Assembly (NCBI GenBank): GCA_902489775.1 | Contig: CABUBH010000033.1 | Span: 1-22,799, forward strand | Source of the DNA: an uncultured Collinsella sp. | GTDB lineage: Bacteria > Actinomycetota > Coriobacteriia > Coriobacteriales > Coriobacteriaceae | Length of the DNA: 22,799 nt | Direction: 5' to 3' | Part shown: one piece after another, positions 1 through 7,003 of the stretch | Numbering within the stretch: the first letter of the stretch is position 1 | Layout of the letters: the number at the start of each line of letters is the position of its first letter | The notes under the pieces: model-generated | Database searches by the model: none | Told to the model about the DNA's origin: nothing | The model's input: the letters and a program-made list of their open reading frames with translations, nothing else | Translations under genes and position numbers: made by a program

Positions 1-29
1 CAGAAGTTCAAATCTTCTAACGCCCACCA
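1..29 (+). tRNA. tRNA gene, 3' end only (window edge)
   Basis: Only the tail of a tRNA gene is present. The T arm has a perfect 5-bp stem (AGAAG/CTTCT) around the loop TTCAAAT, followed by the 3' acceptor strand AACGCCC, a discriminator A and an encoded CCA ending at 29. The 5' part, including the anticodon, lies before the window, so the amino acid cannot be named. A terminator follows directly. Confidence 0.85.
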
Positions 30-37
30 AATGTTCG

Positions 38-68
38 CAGCTCAGAGGCTATGTCTCTGGGCTGTTTT
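38..68 (+). terminator. Rho-independent terminator of the tRNA
   Basis: A 10-bp stem (38-47 with 55-64, one G-T pair) with a 7-nt loop is followed by TTTTA. It starts 9 nt after the CCA end of the upstream tRNA and fits as its terminator. Confidence 0.8.
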
Positions 69-150
69 ATTATAAGTCGCCAAGGCATGTCACTCTTGGT
101 GTCTTAGACTTCCCTTTGAGTATGTCGCCATCTTGATACACCTCCGGGCT

Positions 151-274
151 CTGTCCAGATTCAGGGCCGTTTTGTCCGAACGCTGTCCAAATTCATTCCG
201 GACTCAACATACTTGGCAGACTAGCCGGAATCGCCGACCTTTGTATTTGCCGTGCTAGACGGACTAACCGGACT
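151..274. repeat. Short direct repeats between two tRNA-like ends
   Basis: This stretch between the tRNA end at 29 and the tRNA-like sequence at 313 holds no convincing gene. It has a 13-nt near-identical repeat (151-163 and 183-195, one mismatch) and three copies of CGGACT at 199, 260 and 269. Clusters like this next to a tRNA 3' end can be arm-type sites for a tyrosine integrase, but no integrase gene is visible, so that reading is inference. Confidence 0.35.
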
Positions 275-312
275 ATTTGGAAGCAGGATTGATGAAGGGC
301 AAAACCCAAGAT

Positions 313-374
313 GAGCGTCTGCTGTTCGGCTGGCACGGAAGAGGTTACAAGTTCAAATCTTGTAACGCTCACCA
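313..374 (+). pseudogene. Shrunken tRNA-like sequence with CCA (tRNA remnant or mimic)
   Basis: The 3' half is a normal tRNA tail: T arm 347-363 (ACAAG, TTCAAAT, CTTGT), acceptor strand AACGCTC (364-370), A and CCA to 374. Upstream, GAGCGT at 313-318 can pair with ACGCTC at 365-370, giving a six-bp acceptor stem, extendable by T312-A371. Only 28 nt lie between acceptor and T arm, so there is no room for normal D and anticodon arms. The whole is about 62 nt against the usual 76. It shares most of its tail with the tRNA end at 1-29. It may be a decayed tRNA, an attachment-site duplicate, or a tRNA-like minihelix RNA. Confidence 0.5.
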
Positions 375-382
375 CAAAGTGC

Positions 383-415
383 GAGGTCAACGGCTTAGGC
401 GGTTGGCCTCTTTTT
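383..415 (+). terminator. Rho-independent terminator after the tRNA-like sequence
   Basis: A 9-bp stem (383-391 with 402-410, one G-T pair) and a 10-nt loop are followed by TTTTT at 411-415. It lies 8 nt after the CCA at 374, as a native tRNA terminator would. Confidence 0.8.
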
Positions 416-419
416 CGTA

Positions 420-440
420 GTCCACTAAATGGTCCACTAA
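420..440. repeat. Tandem 9-bp repeat next to the tRNA-like end
   Basis: GTCCACTAA occurs at 420-428 and 432-440, a 12-bp period. Its place just outside the tRNA-like tail and terminator suits a recombinase-binding or attachment-site flank, but the function is not shown. The following stretch to 583 holds no other gene that I can support. Confidence 0.4.
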
Positions 441-583
441 CTTGCCGAGCGGCTTAGAAATATCGGCGAACGGTATGAGGCTGGCGAGCTTTCTAGGGAC
501 GGTAAAATTGATTGCGTGGAGTCGCTGCCGCCGCTCGTCGAGCTGCCGCAGACGGCGAGCTGGCCTATGGAGTGGAGGCAATA

Positions 584-1540
584 ATGGCCAATTCCAAGAG
601 CAAACGCCCCGGCAAGGGGCAGAGCCTCGTGGCGTTCCCGGACGTGTACGTCGCGGTTGACCTCGAGACCACGGGAACGAGCCCGGTTTGGGACGAGATT
701 ATCGAGATTGGCGCCGCACGCGTGAGCGGCGGCGAGGTCGTGGAAACCTATCAGCAGTTGGTGAATCCGGGGTTTGAGATTGACCCCTTCATCGTCGGGC
801 TCACAGGCATCACGAACGAGATGGTGTCCGATGCTCCGCCAATAGCAGACGTGCTGCCCGGTTTCACGTCGTTCCTCGGCGATGCCGTCATGGTCGGCCA
901 CAACATCGCGGGCTTCGACGCGAACTTCCTCTACGACGCCGGAGCGCGCGTCGGCGAACCGGTAACCAACGACTTCGTCGATACCATGCGGCTGGCCCGC
1001 AAGCTGCACAAGGACTGGGAGCACCACAGGCTGGGTGACCTCCGTGAGGCGTTTGGCATCGCCGACAACGGTGCCCATCGGGCACTCGCGGATGCGCTCG
1101 CGACCTCCGACGCGCTCGAATATATGCGCCGAGAGGCTACGGAAATCTACGGCTCCGTCGAGGAGTTCTGCGAGGCTGCGACGAAGCGCGTGCGGACGAG
1201 CTCCGGCCATGCGGAGGACTACAGCGACATCGCGCCGACGGTCGCCGACTTCGACGACTCACACCCCTTCTACGGCAAGGAGGTCGTCGTCACCGGGAGC
1301 CTCGGCGACGGCTGGACTAAGCGCGACGCCGCTCAGGCGGTCGTGAACTGCGGCGGGACGTTTGCCAAGAGCCTCAAGAAGAAAACGACGGACTACTTGG
1401 TCGTCGCCGACTACAGCAAGTGCCGGACCATCAAGGGGGGCATGTCCGGCAAGCACAGGAAGGCCCTCGAGTACAAGGCAAAGGGAGCCGACATCGAGAT
1501 CATCGACGCAGACACCTTCTTCGAGATGCTGGGACAGTAG
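584..1540 (+). CDS. DEDDh-family 3'-5' exonuclease with C-terminal BRCT domain
   Basis: The 318-residue protein starts at ATG 584 behind GGAGG. An upstream in-frame ATG at 512 would add 24 low-complexity Ala/Arg residues and was rejected. Residues about 20-190 form a DNA polymerase III epsilon-like exonuclease: VDLETTG gives the first acidic pair, HNIAGFDANF the third acid and HRALADA the DEDDh histidine and last aspartate. After a linker, about residues 225-318 look like a BRCT domain (KEVVVTGSL, then a TDYLVVAD segment), as in NAD-dependent DNA ligase. The family removes nucleotides from 3' ends of DNA or RNA; BRCT domains bind DNA ends or proteins. The gene lies 31 bp before the HEPN-like gene and probably shares its transcript. 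The free-standing fusion, unlike a replicative polymerase subunit, suggests accessory repair or defence. Confidence 0.9.
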   Translation: MANSKSKRPGKGQSLVAFPDVYVAVDLETTGTSPVWDEIIEIGAARVSGGEVVETYQQLVNPGFEIDPFIVGLTGITNEMVSDAPPIADVLPGFTSFLGDAVMVGHNIAGFDANFLYDAGARVGEPVTNDFVDTMRLARKLHKDWEHHRLGDLREAFGIADNGAHRALADALATSDALEYMRREATEIYGSVEEFCEAATKRVRTSSGHAEDYSDIAPTVADFDDSHPFYGKEVVVTGSLGDGWTKRDAAQAVVNCGGTFAKSLKKKTTDYLVVADYSKCRTIKGGMSGKHRKALEYKAKGADIEIIDADTFFEMLGQ

Positions 1541-1571
1541 GACGGCTCGCCCGTCTTGTCTGGGGGTAATG

Positions 1572-3269
1572 ATGAGCGCTAACGTGTCGACGCTTGAGGA
1601 ATCTATTGACAGGAACGCGTCAGCGTTCCTCGCGCAGGTCCAATCATGGGTGTATCGGGGCGCGCGTAGCGAGTGCGGAGACTTCCCCATTCTTGACGTA
1701 GCAAGACCCGATTTTTATCGGTATAGGAGCCACGAGCGCGCGCTTGTTTCCAGCATTCGCGAGATGTTGGTCAACCCGATCCTGTTCGACCTTTTCCAGT
1801 TGCACGGATATAGCGTCGAGCAAGTTAAACCCAGGCTCAGACTCTCCATGGCAAGCAATGAGTGGTTTGAGGATATGGTCGGGGTCGAGTTCGTTACCAC
1901 CGTTGATGGCCAGCGGCTGGGGATTAGGTATACCGATGTACTCACCGGCGACCAAACGCTCATCGACGTCTCACGCAGGTACCAACTCAGCAAGGTCCTC
2001 TCCGTGGACTGGTCCGATTCACCGGAGGCGAGATGCATTGCCAGACGGCCTGCGTCCGATTCGTGGCCTTTCAAGGTGGAGTCGGTTTCTATTCGCGAGA
2101 TGTTCCGCCGATTCTTCTCAGTGGCGGAATTCGAGACCTTTCTCTCTGCTGCACGAGAGGCGGTGGAAAAGGCGAACGACATCATCGGCATGCAGGCGGT
2201 GACTCGCCTTTCGCTTGACCGGACGGCGAGCTTCAGGGCGGAAGTTCTTGGCGAGCTTAGGGCGGCGCGAGGGACGGTGGGCGAATACGTGCCTGCCTCC
2301 CATGAGAAGATGGGCAGGCCGTTTGGCTCGCTGTCCGACGATGACAGGCGCACACTCGACGAGACGTACTACGGCGAGGGGCTCCGCTACGCGCTTGTGG
2401 GGTCGTCCGGCTTTGCTCGGTGCTTCGTGACCGCCGAGTATCTCAGGAAGGCTTTCTCGCGAGGCGGGTGCTTCGATTACACCTCAATCGTCTGTGGGTA
2501 CCTGAAGTCGATTGAGCAACTCGCAGACACCCTGATGAGGTACCGTCTCTCGTCACCCTGTCGCAGGGACCTGTTCATCAAGAAGAAACCGCGCAAGATG
2601 CCGCGCGTCGGTCCCATCCAAGGTCGCCGTCCCTATAAGATGGGCAAGAGCGACCATGTGACGTTCGAGCCGGAGAACGAGGAATGCTTCGATACAAGCC
2701 TCGGATCCCTCGCCAATTTTCTCAACGATGACACTGAAGCGTGGGCGCTCTCCCAAAGTGGGAGACACTATGTGCTGTGGGTCCTCAGGCAATACGTCAG
2801 GGACTGCCGAAACAGTCACTTCCACAAGGATAACATCGACAGTCTGGCCGAGGTCGAGCGAATCAGGGGCAACACGCTCCTTGCCGCCTACCTGCTTCTT
2901 GGTGGCTACCGGGGAGGCGCTGCCGAGATTCCGCTGCAAGAGTGGCTGGGAATCGACCGCGAAGCGATTGAGTACGACCGCCTGTTCAACCGGATGGAGG
3001 GCGTGCCGAGAGGATGCCGCCGTCTCAGGCTCGAGTTCGCGGACGGAGCCTCGATATACGCGGTGAGGCCGTTTGAGAGGCAGCTTATAGAGCACGACGA
3101 GTCGGGAAACATCGTGACCCCGCTACTGTTCATGAGGACAACGGGACGAGATACCATTGTCCCCGACCGCGTTCGCTTGGAGGACTGCGACGTGCTCGTC
3201 ACGAAAGAGAATATGCCGAAAAGCATATGGTTCATAAGGCATGATGGGCGAGAGGTATTCATCGCATAA
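1572..3269 (+). CDS. Large protein with C-terminal HEPN-like RNase motif, unknown function
   Basis: The likely start is ATG 1572 behind GGGGG at 1562-1566, giving 565 residues; ATG 1569 just before it is also possible. I do not recognise the whole protein. The C-terminal half looks like a HEPN domain: a helix with FDYTSIVCGYLKSIEQ (residues 301-316), a TSLGSLANFL segment near 376, and R413-N-S-H-F-H418, matching the R-x4-6-H signature of HEPN ribonucleases. A beta-rich tail of about 90 residues follows. The first 280 residues are mixed helix and strand with no motif I can name. There are no membrane segments. HEPN proteins are often toxins or abortive-infection RNases. Arginine codons AGA and AGG are frequent here and almost absent from nrdD downstream, which suggests transfer. 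It follows the exonuclease gene by 31 bp. Confidence 0.7.
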   Translation: MSANVSTLEESIDRNASAFLAQVQSWVYRGARSECGDFPILDVARPDFYRYRSHERALVSSIREMLVNPILFDLFQLHGYSVEQVKPRLRLSMASNEWFEDMVGVEFVTTVDGQRLGIRYTDVLTGDQTLIDVSRRYQLSKVLSVDWSDSPEARCIARRPASDSWPFKVESVSIREMFRRFFSVAEFETFLSAAREAVEKANDIIGMQAVTRLSLDRTASFRAEVLGELRAARGTVGEYVPASHEKMGRPFGSLSDDDRRTLDETYYGEGLRYALVGSSGFARCFVTAEYLRKAFSRGGCFDYTSIVCGYLKSIEQLADTLMRYRLSSPCRRDLFIKKKPRKMPRVGPIQGRRPYKMGKSDHVTFEPENEECFDTSLGSLANFLNDDTEAWALSQSGRHYVLWVLRQYVRDCRNSHFHKDNIDSLAEVERIRGNTLLAAYLLLGGYRGGAAEIPLQEWLGIDREAIEYDRLFNRMEGVPRGCRRLRLEFADGASIYAVRPFERQLIEHDESGNIVTPLLFMRTTGRDTIVPDRVRLEDCDVLVTKENMPKSIWFIRHDGREVFIA

Positions 3270-3303
3270 AAATAGGGGCGCGCATTCGTTGAATGCGCGC
3301 CCC
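3268..3303 (-). terminator. Strong terminator for leftward transcripts
   Basis: A perfect 13-bp stem (3275-3287 with 3291-3303) with a 3-nt loop is followed, reading leftward, by a run of five T (A's at 3268-3272). No T-run follows in the rightward direction. The T-run overlaps the stop codon of the HEPN-like gene, so it serves the minus-strand genes on its right. Confidence 0.75.
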
Positions 3304-3323
3304 ACGGCGCTCGCCCCTTGCCG

Positions 3324-3407
3324 TCACTTCGCGATGAGCGCGAGAGCAATCTCCCTCAGCGCGTCGATGACGGCGAGCACGACCTCGTCACTAGGCCAAC
3401 GGTTCAT
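3324..3407 (-). CDS. 27-residue small protein with strong ribosome binding site
   Basis: Reading leftward, AAGGAGGA (3411-3418) lies four bases before ATG 3407, and a 27-codon frame ends in TGA at 3324. It starts MNRWPSDEVV and continues with a short amphipathic or hydrophobic helix rich in Ala, Leu and Ile, ending in IAK. The strong terminator at 3268-3303 follows 20 bp later, so it has a full set of expression signals. A near-perfect Shine-Dalgarno at correct spacing is unlikely by chance. I do not recognise it. A small membrane-active peptide, a type I toxin or a leader peptide are all possible. Confidence 0.5.
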   Translation of the reverse strand: MNRWPSDEVVLAVIDALREIALALIAK

Positions 3408-3463
3408 CTTTCCTCCTTCAGTAGGGTTCAAGGCTGGACGGTTGCCAGCAAAAAGGAGGTCGC

Positions 3464-3853
3464 CTACGCCATTGAATCCATTGTTCCCAATTCGAGCGCG
3501 CGTAAACCCGTTGCGCCGATACCCATGTCGCTAAAGCCTAATCTGCAACAAGCGGATTGGGTCTCTGCTTTTCGGCGGGAGCGAGTTAATCTCGCGGCGC
3601 GCCGCCCTTTTACGCCGACAAGCCACGCCATAAAATCAGCCACGACTGTGCCAGCAGCCACGCCAGCCAAGCCCAAAACCGCTTCGGCAACGCCGGCTAT
3701 CATTCCAGCCAAACCAAAAACCGCCCAAACAGCTCCGACGATCGCCTCGATCAGGCTCTGACGAGCCTCGGGGTCGCTTCTGAGCGACCTTCCTATAATC
3801 AGGTCTAATACTTTTCCGCGAAGTGAACGAGCTAATTTGGACCCCCGAAACAT
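3464..3853 (-). CDS. Possible small hydrophobic membrane protein
   Basis: An open frame of about 129 codons reads leftward from ATG 3853, with AAAGG five bases upstream; a GTG two codons earlier is an alternative. Its middle (about residues 38-85) is strongly hydrophobic and glycine-zipper-like, with the repeated pattern VFGLAGMIAG and VLGLAGVAAG, which would suit one or two membrane helices. The tail is basic. The start lies inside the inverted-repeat element at 3800-3979. It is followed by the 27-residue ORF, and both could end at the terminator at 3268-3303. I recognise no family. It could be a chance frame in repetitive DNA, since the other frame in this stretch is also long. Confidence 0.35.
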   Translation of the reverse strand: MFRGSKLARSLRGKVLDLIIGRSLRSDPEARQSLIEAIVGAVWAVFGLAGMIAGVAEAVLGLAGVAAGTVVADFMAWLVGVKGRRAARLTRSRRKAETQSACCRLGFSDMGIGATGLRALELGTMDSMA

Positions 3854-3979
3854 CCACACCTTTAAAGGCCAAAACCGCAGGATTCCAATGGGAAAACCGC
3901 AGGAAATGGACCCCTAAAAATGCCGATGCTCCGGGGGTCCGTTTTGACTCGTTCACTTCGCGGAAAAGTATTAGACCTG
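3800..3979. mobile_element. 180-bp element with perfect 32-bp inverted ends (MITE-like)
   Basis: 3800-3831 is the exact reverse complement of 3948-3979 (32 of 32 bases). Just inside, 3839-3847 pairs with 3932-3940 (9 of 9). The interior has a 12-nt direct repeat AAAACCGCAGGA at 3871-3882 and 3893-3904 and several copies of GGACCCC. There is no transposase frame. This form suits a miniature inverted-repeat transposable element or a large cruciform. I see no clear target-site duplication (flanks ATAA on the left, AATT on the right). Confidence 0.6.
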
Positions 3980-4057
3980 AAATTAAGGCCGTTGGGCCCC
4001 ACGCCCGGCAACCGCCCCTACCAATGCAGGTGCGCCTCGATTACGGTCTGCCAGAGT

Positions 4058-4291
4058 TTAAACCGCTGGTAGAATTAACGGCCTGCCCGCGATGCTTTTG
4101 TGTTGCCCCGGCATCGTTGGGCCATCGCATAAATCTGGATCGGCTTCGACCGCAATATCTAGGTCAAGCACAATCTTTTGGATTCTTTTGGCGTGAGCGG
4201 TTTGGTTTTGGTAGGATTTTGCAGTAGCTCCGCGAGGGGGTTTCAAAACTGCCATGCAGGTAGTTGCGCTGACGGAGGTCGATTGGCTCAT
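4058..4291 (-). CDS. Possible 77-residue hypothetical protein
   Basis: The frame starts at ATG 4291 with GAGAGG six bases upstream and ends at 4058. The protein is polar, without membrane segments or a motif that I recognise. The wider stretch 3980-4349 between the inverted-repeat element and the nrdD control region holds no other gene that I can support. The start signal is acceptable, but the frame may be chance or a decayed gene. Confidence 0.25.
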   Translation of the reverse strand: MSQSTSVSATTCMAVLKPPRGATAKSYQNQTAHAKRIQKIVLDLDIAVEADPDLCDGPTMPGQHKSIAGRPLILPAV

Positions 4292-4349
4292 CTATGACCT
4301 CTCATTTTTAATGCGTCTGTAAATTAGCCAATTGCTTTGACCTGCTGAA

Positions 4350-4365
4350 ACACTATATGTTGTGT
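4350..4365. promoter_or_regulatory. NrdR box upstream of nrdD
   Basis: ACACTATATGTTGTGT closely matches the NrdR operator consensus acaCwAtATaTwGtgt. NrdR is the ATP-cone repressor of ribonucleotide reductase genes. The box touches the -35 element at 4366. NrdR usually binds paired boxes; a weak second match (4384-4399) overlaps the -10 region but is poor. Confidence 0.85.
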
Positions 4366-4395
4366 TTGACCTAAAAAAAGAATACAGGATATAGA
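4366..4395 (+). promoter_or_regulatory. Sigma-A type promoter of nrdD
   Basis: TTGACC (4366-4371) and TATAGA (4390-4395) are 18 bp apart. Transcription from here would give a leader of about 230 nt before nrdD. That leader contains a small hairpin (CAGGG/CCCTG near 4552-4566) but no riboswitch that I recognise. Confidence 0.7.
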
Positions 4396-4632
4396 TGCGT
4401 CTTTGTCGTATGATAGATGGCGGACAGAGAACGAGAACCCTACTTACCTCATTCGGATAGACCTTTGTGCCGCTTGATCGGCTATGAAGATTGTCCGCAT
4501 GAAGACTTATGGTTATCGAGAACACAGATTGCGCAGCGGCGCCGCAAGGCAGGGGCAAGCCCTGTCGGGCATCGTTTGGCTCTAAAGCGCAATGAGGCCA
4601 CGACGCGATAGAGGCAAAGGAGAGGCAAGAGG

Positions 4633-6855
4633 ATGAAGATCATCAAGCGCAGCGGTACCGAGGTTACCTTTGACATCGATAAGATCGTCAATGCGATCCG
4701 CGCCGCCAACTTGGAGGTCCAGGAGGGCTCTCGTCTTACCGACCGCCAGGTGATTTACGCGGCGCAAAACGTCGCCGAGGCATGCGAGAACGCCGGTCAT
4801 ACCGTTTCGGTCGAGGAGATCCAGGACCTGGTCGAGGACGAGATTATGCGTCTCGACTGCTACGAGGTCGCCCGCCACTACATTATCTACCGTTATGTTC
4901 AGAGCCTAAAGCGCCAGAAGAACACGACCGATGACAAGATTCTGTCGCTCATCGAATGCAACAACGAAGAGGTCAAACAGGAGAACTCCAACAAGAACCC
5001 GACCGTCAATTCCGTTCAGCGCGATTACATGGCCGGTGAGATCTCCAAGGACCTGACCCAGCGCGTGCTGCTGCCCCAGGAGATCGTGGATGCCCACAAT
5101 GAGGGCCTGATTCACTTCCACGATTCCGACTACTTTGCCCAGCATATGCATAACTGCGACTTGGTGAACCTGGAGGATATGCTCCAGAACGGCACCGTCA
5201 TCTCGGGTACGCTGATCGAGAAGCCGCATAGCTTCTCGACTGCCTGTAATATCGCGACGCAGATTATCGCCCAGGTTGCTTCCTCCCAGTACGGTGGCCA
5301 GTCCATCTCGCTGACCCATCTTGCCCCCTTTGTTGAGGTAAGTCGTCAGAAGATTCGCGGCGAGGTTGCGCGCGAGCTTGAGGAGCTTGGCGTCTCCGCG
5401 TCTGCCGAGAAGGTTCGCGAGGTCGTTGAGGACCGCCTGCGTGACGAGATTCGTCGCGGCGTCCAGACAATCCAGTACCAGGTCGTGACTCTTATGACCA
5501 CCAACGGCCAGGCGCCGTTCGTGACGGTCTTTATGTATCTTAACGAGGCTCGTACGCCTCAGGAGAAGCACGACCTTGCCATGATTGTGGAGGAGACGCT
5601 TCGCCAGCGCTATGAGGGCGTTAAGAACGAGGCCGGCGTGTGGATTACCCCGGCATTCCCCAAGCTTATCTATGTACTCGAGGACGATAACGTTCACGAG
5701 GATTCCCCGTACTTCTACCTGACCCAGCTGGCTGCCAAGTGCACCGCCAAGCGCATGGTGCCCGATTACATCTCCGAGAAGAAGATGCGCGAGCTCAAGC
5801 TGTCGAAGGGCGAGACCGCCGGCAACGGCGACTGCTACACCTGCATGGGTTGCCGCAGCTTCCTGACGCCCGACCGCTCGGGCAACGGCTTTAACAATGT
5901 TGCCAACGCGCTGAACTACGACCCGAACAAGCCCAAGTACTATGGTCGCTTTAACCAGGGCGTTGTGACCATTAACCTGCCCGATGTCGCGCTGAGCTCG
6001 CATCAGGACATGGACAAGTTCTGGAAGATCTTCGACGAGCGCCTTGAGCTGTGCCACCGTGCCCTGCTGTGCCGTCATGAGCGCCTGATGGGTACGCTTT
6101 CTGACGCCGCACCGATTCTGTGGCAGTATGGCGCCCTCGCTCGTCTGAAGAAGGGCGAGACGATCGACAAGCTGCTCGTGGGCGGATACTCCACCATCAG
6201 CCTGGGCTATGCCGGCCTGTATGAGTGCGTCAAGTACATGACGGGCCACAGCCACACCGAGAAGGAAGGCACGCCGTTTGCCATGGCCGTCATGCAGCGC
6301 ATGAACGACAAGTGCGCCGAGTGGAAGGCCGAAAGCGATATCGACTTTTCGCTGTACGGCACCCCGCTTGAGTCGACGACCTACAAGTTTGCCAAGTGCC
6401 TGCAGCGCCGTTTTGGCATTATCCCGGGCGTGACGGACAAGGGCTACATTACCAACAGCTATCACGTCCATGTGTCCGAGGAGATCGATGCCTTCGATAA
6501 GCTTAAGTTCGAGGGCATGTTCCAGCAGCTTTCGCCGGGCGGTGCTATCTCCTACGTCGAGGTTCCCAACATGCAGGACAACCTCAAGGCTGTCATTCGC
6601 GTGATGCAGTACATCTACGACAACATCATGTACGCCGAGCTCAACACCAAGAGCGACTACTGCCAGGTGTGCGGCTACGATGGCGAGATCAAGATTGTCG
6701 AGGACGATGGCAAGCTGGTGTGGGAGTGCCCCAATTGCGGCAACCGCGACCAGGAGAAGATGAACGTCGCTCGTCGTACGTGCGGCTACATCGGTACCCA
6801 ATTCTGGAACCAGGGTCGAACCGAGGAGATCCGCGACCGCGTGCTGCATCTCTAA
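4633..6855 (+). CDS. nrdD: Anaerobic (class III) ribonucleoside-triphosphate reductase
   Basis: The enzyme reduces ribonucleoside triphosphates to deoxyribonucleotides without oxygen, using a glycyl radical made by NrdG. The 740-residue protein has an N-terminal ATP-cone (about 1-95, starting MKIIKRSGTEVTF), which senses ATP/dATP, then the large catalytic barrel. A four-cysteine zinc site (C677, C680, C699, C702) precedes the glycyl-radical loop RRTCGY with G718. Length is normal for the family. ATG 4633 has AAGGAGAGG at 4617-4625. An NrdR box and promoter lie upstream, so repression by NrdR is likely. The activase gene nrdG follows after an inverted repeat, not directly. Its arginine codons are nearly all CGC/CGT, unlike the accessory cassette on its left. 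Confidence 0.98.
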   Translation: MKIIKRSGTEVTFDIDKIVNAIRAANLEVQEGSRLTDRQVIYAAQNVAEACENAGHTVSVEEIQDLVEDEIMRLDCYEVARHYIIYRYVQSLKRQKNTTDDKILSLIECNNEEVKQENSNKNPTVNSVQRDYMAGEISKDLTQRVLLPQEIVDAHNEGLIHFHDSDYFAQHMHNCDLVNLEDMLQNGTVISGTLIEKPHSFSTACNIATQIIAQVASSQYGGQSISLTHLAPFVEVSRQKIRGEVARELEELGVSASAEKVREVVEDRLRDEIRRGVQTIQYQVVTLMTTNGQAPFVTVFMYLNEARTPQEKHDLAMIVEETLRQRYEGVKNEAGVWITPAFPKLIYVLEDDNVHEDSPYFYLTQLAAKCTAKRMVPDYISEKKMRELKLSKGETAGNGDCYTCMGCRSFLTPDRSGNGFNNVANALNYDPNKPKYYGRFNQGVVTINLPDVALSSHQDMDKFWKIFDERLELCHRALLCRHERLMGTLSDAAPILWQYGALARLKKGETIDKLLVGGYSTISLGYAGLYECVKYMTGHSHTEKEGTPFAMAVMQRMNDKCAEWKAESDIDFSLYGTPLESTTYKFAKCLQRRFGIIPGVTDKGYITNSYHVHVSEEIDAFDKLKFEGMFQQLSPGGAISYVEVPNMQDNLKAVIRVMQYIYDNIMYAELNTKSDYCQVCGYDGEIKIVEDDGKLVWECPNCGNRDQEKMNVARRTCGYIGTQFWNQGRTEEIRDRVLHL

Positions 6856-6867
6856 TAATCATCCCAG

Positions 6868-7003
6868 ACTGCCCCGTAGCGAGGCCCCGGACCTTTACTC
6901 GCTATTTCGGACAGTCCTGGCTCACGACGGAGGCGCCACTGGCGCCTCCTGTTCGTGCGGAACTCATATCGAGCAAAGGTCCGGGGCCTCGCTACGGGGC
7001 AGT
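6868..7003. repeat. 136-bp inverted repeat with nested hairpin between nrdD and nrdG
   Basis: 6868-6896 is the exact reverse complement of 6975-7003 (29 bp), and pairing continues imperfectly inward. The centre holds a separate perfect hairpin, GGAGGCGCC-ACT-GGCGCCTCC, at about 6929-6949. No coding frame makes sense in it: the two strands give nearly the same peptide because of the palindrome. It starts 12 bp after the nrdD stop. It may be a MITE-like repeat, a two-way terminator, or both. Confidence 0.7.

Noticed and set aside
193..390. 65-codon minus-strand open frame over the tRNA-like sequence
   Set aside because: The VTRFELVTSS type of peptide arises from reading tRNA T arms backwards and is a known kind of false gene.
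437..1210. 257-codon minus-strand open frame opposite the exonuclease
   Set aside because: The plus strand has intact DEDDh catalytic residues; the minus frame has no motif and crosses the exonuclease start.
4417..4611. 64-codon open frame in the nrdD leader
   Set aside because: No ribosome site and no family; it lies within the 5' leader of nrdD and its composition is not protein-like.
4396..4632. Riboswitch in the nrdD leader
   Set aside because: Only a small hairpin is seen; no conserved cobalamin or other riboswitch core was recognised.
4906..6849. 647-codon minus-strand open frame opposite nrdD
   Set aside because: It is the antisense shadow of a highly conserved, codon-biased gene; its translation is Leu/Val/His-rich without domain structure and has no ribosome site.
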